Assembly: GCF_002153375.1 (NCBI RefSeq)
Contig: NZ_MTBQ01000003.1
Span: 496,001 to 560,000 of the forward strand
Source: Oceanobacillus rekensis
GTDB taxonomy: Bacteria; Bacillota; Bacilli; Bacillales; Amphibacillaceae
Reading direction: 5' to 3'
DNA: 64,000 nucleotides
Part shown: piece by piece, positions 55,150 through 62,272 of the stretch
How the letters are laid out: every line of letters starts with the position of its first letter
Position numbering within the stretch: the stretch's first letter is position 1
The notes under the pieces: model-generated
What the model saw: only the letters and a program-made list of their open reading frames with translations
What the model was told of the DNA's origin: nothing
Database searches by the model: none
Made by a program: the position numbers and the translations under genes

Positions 55150-55530
55150 ATAATCAAAACAGGCCCATAGGAGACCGCATCCCGTATACACTTCGCTTTT
55201 CCACGGGCGGCTGGTAAAGTGTTTGTTAACAGAATCTATTAATTGATAGAAAAGGCAAAGTTATTCTTCCGAAAATAGCTTCTTTAGTCCGGGATTGCTC
55301 CGGGCGGTGACTCCTCGAAAATACAGGGCAATTTTCTTACGAAGATCTAAAAGCTTCCGTAGCCTTCCTTGCCCTGCGGGAACAGCACGTGTCAGAAGAC
55401 CAGAAGAGTGGTTTTCTCTTCAGGACTGAGGCCGTGCCCTAAGGTGCGCATCCGCCCAGAGAGATCAAGGACGGCGGCAACAGCACATATCATTGCAAAG
55501 CAACCAGCAATTACTTCGCACTTTATAAAA
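55150..55530 (+). repeat. Family A interspersed repeat, copy 7 (with extra segment)
   Basis: A forward copy whose first module is strongly eroded (CGTATACACTTCGCTTTTCC, CGGGCGGCTGG). The second module, about 55290-55475, carries the same extra segment as copy 2 (CTTACGAAGATCTAAAAGC, GTAGCCTTCCTTGCCC). It ends with ATTACTTCGCACTTTATAAA. It starts just behind a strong terminator and ends about 75 bases from trmL. Frame 55369-55578 is an artefact. Confidence 0.72.
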
Positions 55531-55604
55531 ATTGCAAAGATTAATAAACAACAGAATTTACAAAAAAAGCTTTTTTAACCATGGAATGAGGAAACAACTT
55601 CATT

Positions 55605-56078
55605 TTATGTTAAGTTTGGAAATTCCTGCTGTCTCAGTGCTTCATAAATAATAATTGCTGCTGTGTTGGATAGATTCAGTGATCTGACTTTGTCATTCAT
55701 ATGAATTCGCAAACATTGCTCTTCCTTGCCAAAGAGAAGTTCTTTCGGTATTCCAGTTGATTCGCGACCAAACATAAAAAAGATATCTTCCTCTGGCTTA
55801 TTAAAATCAAAATCGGAATAATGCTTTGTTCCAAAGTTTTCAATATAATAAAATTGCCCATTCGGATATTTCTGATAAAGTTCTTCTATAGAATCATACT
55901 CATGTACATCAACATCTTTCCAGTAATCAAGCCCCGCTCTGCGCAGCATTTTATCTTCTGTTGAGAAACCTAGTGGATGTATAAGATGTAGTGTTGTATC
56001 TGTTGCCAGGCATGTTCTGCCAATATTTCCAGTATTAGCTGGAATCTCAGGTTGATATAATACGACATGTAAACTCAA
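55605..56078 (-). CDS. trmL: TrmL, tRNA (cytidine/uridine-34) 2'-O-methyltransferase
   Basis: Methylates the wobble ribose of certain leucine tRNAs. The 157-residue SPOUT enzyme (formerly CspR/YibK) has PEIPANTGNIGRTCLAT, FMFGRESTGIP and the knot region MNDKVRSLNLSNTAAIIIYEALRQ. Start is TTG 56078 behind AAGGAG. It lies in the trmL-yhbB-queG neighbourhood known from B. subtilis. Confidence 0.95.
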   Translation of the reverse strand: MSLHVVLYQPEIPANTGNIGRTCLATDTTLHLIHPLGFSTEDKMLRRAGLDYWKDVDVHEYDSIEELYQKYPNGQFYYIENFGTKHYSDFDFNKPEEDIFFMFGRESTGIPKELLFGKEEQCLRIHMNDKVRSLNLSNTAAIIIYEALRQQEFPNLT

Positions 56079-56144
56079 AACTCATTCTCCTTACAAGTTA
56101 GGGTCCGAACATCCCTAAAAATTGATAACCAAATTATTATACCA

Positions 56145-56993
56145 TTAATCATCCCCTATTCGGAAAAATTTATAGTTTATATTTGGTGTCCATGCAGTGG
56201 AATCTTCATAGGACCAATAACGATTCCGACTATTATCTGTATGAGCATTTACTAAAGGCATCCCCTCCGCATCTTTGGCTACAACAATCGTATTATGATC
56301 CCATCTACCATCACCCCCGAAATCATAACAGATTACGTCCCCTGGAATGAGTTGATCAGCACGCTCAACTTCTTTTCCTTTTAAACCTTGTGTTGAACCA
56401 CTGAGATACCATCTGAGGGAATGCGCAACAGCCCAGCTGAAGCTCCATGTATCCGTTCCATACCACCATCCCCGTTCCCTAACAGGCGCACCCCATGTCG
56501 GTGCACCACCAGCACGTAGACATTGAGAGATATAATTGGTGCAGTCTACATCAAATACCCGGTATGCAGGGTTGTAACTGTTCCACCATCGTTCTGCATA
56601 TTGAACTGCTGCTAGTCGATCATAAGTAAAACGTTCACTTTCTTGTTCGCGAATTTCATTTGTATCAAGCTTTTCCCGTTTACTTTCTACATCAATTCTT
56701 TTTATTACTTCATGATTTTTTATCGCACCATCAATCATTCGGAATTGATAGGGTATCACTTGCTCTTCCACATGAATTTTTTGGCCCTGTTTAATGACGT
56801 ACGTTATATGCATTAAATAGTTATAAAAGGTTTCGTTATCGTAATTAAGTTTACGAAAGAGCTTCCCATTTCCCCCTATCCGAATAACTTCGGCACCTCT
56901 CTTTGCCCACAATTCCTCCTTCCTTCTCCACCAATTATCCTCTCTACGCTCATTTTGAAAAAAATCAAGCCATTGTTCTTTTATTTTTTCCAT
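56145..56993 (-). CDS. yhbB: YhbB-like protein with Amidase_6 cysteine amidase domain
   Basis: A 282-residue protein whose C-terminal 160 residues form the putative amidase domain common in spore formers. The nucleophile Cys lies in DVDCTNYISQ, His in WDHNTIVV, and the family block NAHTDNSRNRYWSYEDS follows. The N-terminal half is charged and helical. No signal peptide, so it may act inside the sporangium on cell-wall material. A hairpin hides its ribosome binding site. Next to trmL and queG as in B. subtilis. Confidence 0.8.
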   Translation of the reverse strand: MEKIKEQWLDFFQNERREDNWWRRKEELWAKRGAEVIRIGGNGKLFRKLNYDNETFYNYLMHITYVIKQGQKIHVEEQVIPYQFRMIDGAIKNHEVIKRIDVESKREKLDTNEIREQESERFTYDRLAAVQYAERWWNSYNPAYRVFDVDCTNYISQCLRAGGAPTWGAPVRERGWWYGTDTWSFSWAVAHSLRWYLSGSTQGLKGKEVERADQLIPGDVICYDFGGDGRWDHNTIVVAKDAEGMPLVNAHTDNSRNRYWSYEDSTAWTPNINYKFFRIGDD

Positions 56994-57001
56994 AAAAAAT
57001 C

Positions 57002-57027
57002 CCCTCCATTTAAAATTATATGGAGGG
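57002..57027 (-). promoter_or_regulatory. Hairpin enclosing the yhbB ribosome binding site
   Basis: CCCTCCAT (57002-57009 on the plus strand) and ATGGAGGG (57020-57027) form a perfect eight-base-pair stem with a ten-base AT loop. In the yhbB transcript, the 3' arm ATGGAGGG followed by GA is the Shine-Dalgarno sequence just before the ATG at 56993. Folding would mask it. Function inferred. Confidence 0.55.
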
Positions 57028-57109
57028 AATGCTTGTTTAACGATTTATTTGTGTGAAGCATGCTTGATTAATATTATTTGTATAGCTGTTTCCCTAAAAC
57101 ATTGGTACT

Positions 57110-57545
57110 CCGCTCTGCTCGCCCACAAAAGATATAAACTTCGACATAACTGCTAGATGATAACTATAAGTATGTGCTTTTCCAACCGTCCGGGATCGCT
57201 GCGGGCGGATGCTTTCCGCGCGCACGGCCTCAGCCCTCCTCGAGAAAACCACTCTGCGGGGTCTTCGGACACGTGCTTTTCCCGCAGGAGTCACCGCCCT
57301 CCGCTCACCCGGACTGGTGAAGTTGTTCGATGTTATTTTAGCTATTGCACATACAGTAATTGTCTGTAACCTTCAAACCAGCTTTGGGAAATACACGGAG
57401 ACTCCTACGGGAGGAGAGGCATAGGTGAGACCCTGAAATGCGCCAGAATGAAGGAGCTCACCTATGCTTTAGGATGCGTGAAGTGTATTTCCCAGAGCGG
57501 TGGCCGAAGTTACTTATCTTATGTCACAGTTTATCTCGGGCTACG
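57110..57545 (-). repeat. Family A interspersed repeat, copy 8 (inverted, complete modules)
   Basis: An inverted copy with the clearest modules. The second module is at about 57187-57320 (CCGTCCGGGATCGCTGCGGG through CCGGACTGGTGAAG); the first is at about 57378-57515 (CCAGCTTTGGGAAATACACG through GTGTATTTCCCAGAGCGG). The outer arm CAGTTTATCTCGGGCTACGG closes it. The GC content is far above the flanks. It fills the gap between yhbB and queG and may end queG transcripts, as no separate terminator is seen. Frames at 57094-57424 are artefacts. Confidence 0.82.
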
Positions 57546-57557
57546 GAAATAGTCTGT

Positions 57558-58706
57558 TTATTTGACTCCAGCATCTTGCTGAAATTCGAGTCCTTTACTC
57601 ATTTCATATAAAACCTGCTCATCCTTTTCCTTTAACATGGCATCTTGAATGGCCTCGAATGCTTCTTCTGTTCCAATTTTCCCAAGTGACCATGCAGCTG
57701 TTCCACGAATAACCGGTCTTGCATCATTCCTCATGACATCGACCATCTCATGAATCGCTGTTCTGTCTTTATAATGACCAAGGGCGATTAAAGCATTGCG
57801 CTGAAGTGGCTTTTTCCCTCGCCATGATCCAGAAATATACCCAAATTTTTCTTTAAATTCCCGATTGGAAATATGCAGCATTGGTTTTAATTTTGGCTTT
57901 GCCACTTCATGTTCCGGTTCAAACTCCGGATGAATATGAAAGTCGATTCCTTTATTTCTAGGACAAACCTGCTGGCATGTATCACAACCGTAAATCCGAT
58001 TCCCAATCTTTGTTCTGAATTCATCCGGCAAAAAATCTTTTGTTTGGGTTAGAAAAGCAATACAGCGCTGTGCGTTTAATTGCCCACCCTCACCTACTAA
58101 TGCTCCAGTTGGACAGGCATCCATACATTTTCTGCACTCTCCACAACTGTCTTCCAGCGGGTCATCAGGGACAAAAGGAATGTTGGTGATCATCTCGCCA
58201 AGATAGACAAAAGAACCAAATTCCGGAGTGATAATGGATGTGTTTTTCCCACTAAATCCAATACCAGCCCTCTCTGCAACAGCACGGTCGGAAAGTTCTC
58301 CTGTATCTACCATTACTTTATTAACTACATCAGGAACTCTCTCCTGGATGAAACGTGAGAGTTTTTCTAAACGTTCACGCAAAGCGACATGGTAATCAAT
58401 CCCCCATGAAGCACGAGCAAATAAACCCCGGCGTTCCTCTTTCGTGCTTTTCGGGGCATTTTTCATACGAGAGGGATATGCAACCGCAATCGATATAATG
58501 GACTGTGCTTCAGGCAAAAGGCGTTTTGGTTCTGTACGTTCTTCCAATGTACCTTTTTCAAATCCTGATTGGTAGTTTAATTCCTGCTGTCTCCGTAACC
58601 GTTCTTTTAACTCTCCGAACACATCTGCGGAAGCAAAGCCAATTTTATCAATTCCAATTTGCTTGGCATATTGAATAATCTCCTGTTTTAATTGTTCCGT
58701 CTGCAT
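57558..58706 (-). CDS. queG: QueG, epoxyqueuosine reductase
   Basis: Last step of queuosine synthesis: reduces epoxyqueuosine in tRNA with cobalamin and iron-sulfur clusters. The 382-residue protein has an N-terminal cobalamin-binding region, two 4Fe-4S motifs (CGECRKCMDACPTG near 190 and CDTCQQVCP near 245), and C-terminal HEAT-like repeats including RPVIRGTAAWSLGKIG. It starts 21 bases after the ABC-class ATPase gene and is probably co-transcribed. Confidence 0.95.
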   Translation of the reverse strand: MQTEQLKQEIIQYAKQIGIDKIGFASADVFGELKERLRRQQELNYQSGFEKGTLEERTEPKRLLPEAQSIISIAVAYPSRMKNAPKSTKEERRGLFARASWGIDYHVALRERLEKLSRFIQERVPDVVNKVMVDTGELSDRAVAERAGIGFSGKNTSIITPEFGSFVYLGEMITNIPFVPDDPLEDSCGECRKCMDACPTGALVGEGGQLNAQRCIAFLTQTKDFLPDEFRTKIGNRIYGCDTCQQVCPRNKGIDFHIHPEFEPEHEVAKPKLKPMLHISNREFKEKFGYISGSWRGKKPLQRNALIALGHYKDRTAIHEMVDVMRNDARPVIRGTAAWSLGKIGTEEAFEAIQDAMLKEKDEQVLYEMSKGLEFQQDAGVK

Positions 58707-58727
58707 CAGAATCCCTCCCTTCTATTT

Positions 58728-60425
58728 TTAGTTTACTCTAGCTGTCCGTATCCGATTTAGCACTGCAGCAATCTCATGTCTGCGGGGCCGCGCCAAATCG
58801 CCTGGATGCTCATCTTTAAAAGTGGTGAAGGATGCCAGGCCCTTCCTATCCATTTGTATTTCGATTGTATCAAGTACATCTCGCAATGTTTGATTTTCCA
58901 AACCATTGATACGATGTATTTGATTAATAATCTCAGCAATCATTCGCGTCTGTGATGAGTCAACCAGTTGTTCTGTATCGTTAAAGTTGATATCTGTTCT
59001 TCCCATAATAATATGATGTAAGCCTTTCGCCTGGATTTTCGTTCGTTTACCATTATCCAACTGGAGGGATTTTTGCTGAAAAGAACGATGGATAACTTGA
59101 CCGAAATCTGCTTCACTCTTAGTTTCACGTTCTAATGGGTATTCCCTTATTATTTCTCTTGCCTTATCTGTTACATCATATGGAACATATTCATCCATCA
59201 TAATCACCGAATTTGCCACAGAAAAATAATCACCTGATCCACCCATAACAAGGATAGTTGATACACCTAGTTGATTTGACAATTGCTTTATTCGATCAAT
59301 AAAAGGAGTGATTGGTTCTTTATCCTGCTTTACGAGCTGCTGCATCCGTTGATCACGAATCATAAAGTTCGTTGCACTCGTATCTTCATCGATAAGTAAT
59401 GTCGTTGCACCAGCTTCCAGCGCTTCCATTACATTTGCTGCCTGTGAAGTACTGCCACTAGCATTTTCAGTTGAAAAAGATGTCGTTTTTTGCTTTTGTG
59501 GTAAATTAGTTATGAATGGAGAGATATTAACGGATGTAATTTGTCTGCCGTCTTCTGCGCGGATTTTAACAGCATTTGGGTCGGTTATAACAAATTCACG
59601 ACCATCTCCCTGCATATGATAGTATACACCACGTTCTATCGCTTTTAAAATGGTACTTTTTCCATGATATCCACCACCAACAATTAACGTAATTCCTTTT
59701 TTTATCGCCATTCCTTTTAATGGTAGTGCTTGATGTGGAATAGGTATGGTGACCTCGTCCTCTTTCGGACTCTGAAAGGCAACTGCTTTTTTTAGTGGTT
59801 GATTACTAATGCCACTCTCCCTTGGAAGTATGGACCCATTGGCAATAAAAGCAATCCAATTATTTTTATGCATTTCATTACGGATTGCTTCCTGTTGGTC
59901 CGCTAAGTTTATTGCACTACCTATTTCATCATCTTTAATTTTAAATATAGAGTTCTTTACAATAGAGGGAATTATTTCAGCAAAAAGTTTCTCTGCTTCC
60001 CTACCATTGATTCGACGACCATTTGCGGGCAAACCGACAGACATACAAACAGTGATCGTTTCCGGAGTAATTTGTAATGCCGTTCGTTCAAGAACTTCTT
60101 GCCCTGGTGTGTCGAACTGAATCATGCCACTTTTTCCTGAGCCTTTCACTGAAAAGCGCTCACGTTGGACAGCACTGCCTACCGCCCGTGCAAAAGTATC
60201 TTCACAAGCTACTTTCCGCTTTCGGGACTGAAGCCATTCCGGTTTAATTGGACGCTTTTCCTTCGATATAACAATCCGGATCTTGGAAGGTGTCGCAAAA
60301 GGGTCGCCTTGCACATAATCTATATATAACTCAAAGTCATCAAATTTATAATGACCCTGGATACTTTTGTATGCTTTATATCCTTTACTATCTAATTGAT
60401 TTAATTGCCTGGAAAGGTTTTTCAT
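58728..60425 (-). CDS. ABC-class predicted ATPase (ABC_ATPase family, MRB1590-like)
   Basis: About 565 residues in a poorly studied P-loop family; the trypanosome RNA-editing factor MRB1590 is its best-known relative. Walker A is GGGYHGKST near residue 255 and Walker B TTLLIDEDTSATNFMIRD near 345. ILVMGGSGDYFSVANSVIMM resembles an ABC H-loop region. The N-terminal 200 residues with GLPANGRRINGREAEK are the family's own domain. Start is taken as ATG 60425, with GAGGG just upstream, rather than 60437. Function unknown; the queG link suggests RNA, but this is inference. Confidence 0.82.
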   Translation of the reverse strand: MKNLSRQLNQLDSKGYKAYKSIQGHYKFDDFELYIDYVQGDPFATPSKIRIVISKEKRPIKPEWLQSRKRKVACEDTFARAVGSAVQRERFSVKGSGKSGMIQFDTPGQEVLERTALQITPETITVCMSVGLPANGRRINGREAEKLFAEIIPSIVKNSIFKIKDDEIGSAINLADQQEAIRNEMHKNNWIAFIANGSILPRESGISNQPLKKAVAFQSPKEDEVTIPIPHQALPLKGMAIKKGITLIVGGGYHGKSTILKAIERGVYYHMQGDGREFVITDPNAVKIRAEDGRQITSVNISPFITNLPQKQKTTSFSTENASGSTSQAANVMEALEAGATTLLIDEDTSATNFMIRDQRMQQLVKQDKEPITPFIDRIKQLSNQLGVSTILVMGGSGDYFSVANSVIMMDEYVPYDVTDKAREIIREYPLERETKSEADFGQVIHRSFQQKSLQLDNGKRTKIQAKGLHHIIMGRTDINFNDTEQLVDSSQTRMIAEIINQIHRINGLENQTLRDVLDTIEIQMDRKGLASFTTFKDEHPGDLARPRRHEIAAVLNRIRTARVN

Positions 60426-60526
60426 TTTATCCCTCATTTTAATGTTTATTCTATAAGGATACTATGTTTGAAAAGATGTATTCAAGTGTAGTCTTGCTTA
60501 GAGGATGAATATCTGCTGGAAATAAT

Positions 60527-60571
60527 AAAAACGCAACGCTTCGTAATCTATTTTACGAAACACTGCGTTAT
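60527..60571 (-). terminator. tRNA-Gly terminator
   Basis: On the minus strand AACGCAGTGTTTCGTAA pairs imperfectly with TTACGAAGCGTTGCGTT and runs into T5. It begins 13 bases beyond the CCA end of the tRNA. Confidence 0.75.
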
Positions 60572-60583
60572 GACATATGTATG

Positions 60584-60656
60584 GAGCGGGTGAAGGGAAT
60601 CGAACCCTCATCATCAGCTTGGAAGGCTGAGGTTTTACCACTAAACTACACCCGCA
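60584..60656 (-). tRNA. tRNA-Gly, anticodon TCC (UCC)
   Basis: On the minus strand the gene begins GCGGGTGTAGTTTAGTGG and ends CACCCGCTCCA, so CCA is encoded. The anticodon loop reads CTTCCAA in a CTCAGC/GCTGAT stem region, the T loop is GTTCGATTC, and the acceptor GCGGGTG pairs with CACCCGC. It reads GGA (and probably GGN) codons. Its own terminator follows. Confidence 0.95.
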
Positions 60657-60911
60657 TATAAAATTGAAAAAATCATGTGTTAATTTGAAAGTTTTAATCT
60701 GTTTTCGGTAACAGAATCTAGTATAGCAAGATTGTTTAGAAAAATCAACAGGAAATTCAACATTTTTTTACAAAACTTTACATTGCTGTTATAACCCTTA
60801 TTTCAAAGGGACTTATTGTAAATTATTTTAATTTCAGAAATATCAATATTTACTTTATCGACCTCAAGCTTTAAACTAGTAATATGTTTTTTTTAGAAAG
60901 GGGCTAGTTGT

Positions 60912-61787
60912 ATGTATGTATATCCAATCATCCTGACACAATCCAGTTTTACCCACAAAGATAGTTTGAAATATCCATTTGAAGAACGAGGTCTCCAATT
61001 CGGTGATGGTATATATGAAGTGGTCCGTATTTATCACGGAACGTATTATTTATTGGAAGCACATGTAGATCGCTTATTTCGTTCTGCGGAAGCAATAAAA
61101 ATACAGCTTCCTTATAATAAAGAAGAGTTAACTAACCTGCTAATCGAACTGCTCGAGAAAAATAAGATGACTAATGATGGTAAAGTCTATATGCAAGTTA
61201 CTCGTGGATCGGCACCAAGAGATCATGTTTTCCCTGCTGATGTGATGCCAAATATCTATGCTTATGTACAAGACCAATCTCGTAATCTGGCAGGATTGGA
61301 GAATGGTGTACATGCAATTACACATCGAGATATACGCTGGGAGAATTGTTATATTAAAAGCTTAAACCTGCTACCAAATGTGCTTGCAAAACAGACAGCC
61401 AAGGATAATGACTGTTACGAAGCAATTCTTCATAAAGACAGTACTGTAACAGAATGCAGCTCATCTAATGTCTATTTAGTGAAGGATGGCAAAATATTTA
61501 CCCATCCTGCAACAAACAATATTCTGCACGGTTGTGTCCGAATGGCAATAGAAAGATTTACAAAAGAAATGAATATTCCCTTCATTGAAGAAGCATTTTC
61601 GGTAGAAGATATTAGTCTAGCTGACGAAATGTTTCTATCAAGTAGCACCTCTGAAATTACACCAGTTGTCAAAGTGGATAATACACAAATTGCCGATGGA
61701 GAACCAGGTCCTATTACAATTAATTTACAACAGGCCTATGAACGGGATGCCAATATTCATGAAATCAAAATAAAACAAACTCTCTAG
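60912..61787 (+). CDS. dat: D-amino acid aminotransferase
   Basis: A 291-residue fold-type IV PLP enzyme transferring amino groups between D-alanine and 2-oxo acids to give D-glutamate. Catalytic Lys149 lies in CYIKSLNLLPN. The N-terminal FEERGLQFGDGIYEV, the VTRGSAPRDH region and the C-terminal SSSTSEITPV match the Bacillus D-AAT group rather than branched-chain aminotransferases. The tRNA-Gly gene is divergent upstream. Single gene. Confidence 0.93.
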   Translation: MYVYPIILTQSSFTHKDSLKYPFEERGLQFGDGIYEVVRIYHGTYYLLEAHVDRLFRSAEAIKIQLPYNKEELTNLLIELLEKNKMTNDGKVYMQVTRGSAPRDHVFPADVMPNIYAYVQDQSRNLAGLENGVHAITHRDIRWENCYIKSLNLLPNVLAKQTAKDNDCYEAILHKDSTVTECSSSNVYLVKDGKIFTHPATNNILHGCVRMAIERFTKEMNIPFIEEAFSVEDISLADEMFLSSSTSEITPVVKVDNTQIADGEPGPITINLQQAYERDANIHEIKIKQTL

Positions 61788-61871
61788 GCAAAACGCAATC
61801 ACCAGTAAAAATCCAAAATAGCATAATGCCTCCGCATAATATGTGGTGGCATTTTTAGACTGGAGGTTTCT

Positions 61872-62043
61872 ATGAGAAAGATTGCGATTATTGGTAGTGG
61901 AGGATCTGGAAATTCAACATTAGCAATGAAACTTGGCACCATGTTTCATCTTCCGGTCCATCATTTGGATGCACTATACTGGATCTCCCAAAGAGCTAAG
62001 GAAATATATAACAGAATTGGAGACAATTCAATAGAAAATAGAC
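61872..62043 (+). pseudogene. Truncated FlaR-like P-loop protein with mutated Walker A
   Basis: The first 36 residues (RKIAIIGSGGS, STLAMKLG, PVHHLDALYW) match the start of FlaR/topology-modulation P-loop kinases of about 170 residues. Homology then stops. The Walker A Lys is replaced by Asn (GSGGSGNST; AAT instead of AAA/AAG), so nucleotide binding should fail. The frame runs through a terminator hairpin and a repeat remnant, so it is not a gene end. A good GGAGG site remains. Confidence 0.75.
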
Positions 62044-62083
62044 AAAACAGCTGCACCTACTATTCAATAGGTGCAGCTGTTTT
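62044..62083 (+). terminator. Terminator behind the flaR relic
   Basis: AAAACAGCTGCACCTA and TAGGTGCAGCTGTTTT form a perfect 16-base-pair stem. It probably ended the original flaR gene. Confidence 0.85.
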
Positions 62084-62095
62084 AACGGCGGTTTT

Positions 62096-62200
62096 TCTAT
62101 TAGGCTATTTTCGCATCTTTTCGGTGGGACGACTGACGCAGTCCCAAATATTCTCTGCGGGACGAGTAACCGCAGCCCCAATGTTTACCAAAAGAGCTTC
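62096..62200 (+). repeat. Family A remnant (copy 10)
   Basis: Outer-arm sequence only: TTAGGCTATTTTCGCAT (shared exactly with 34531-34548), then GTGGGACGACTGACGCAGTCCC and GCGGGACGAGTAACCGCAGCC, two related arm units in tandem. The modules are absent. It directly follows the flaR terminator. Confidence 0.55.
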
Positions 62201-62272
62201 TATTTTATCGTGAAAACGAATCATTTATCCGTCGGTGTTTTATTTTTACGGCTAGTTGATTTGTTTTATCGG

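Noticed and set aside
57094-57424. Three overlapping frames
   Set aside because: All inside family A copy 8, with no start signals.
1537-57545. CRISPR array or insertion sequence as explanation for family A
   Set aside because: The copies are kilobases apart with no spacers, and no transposase frame or cas gene is present in the window.
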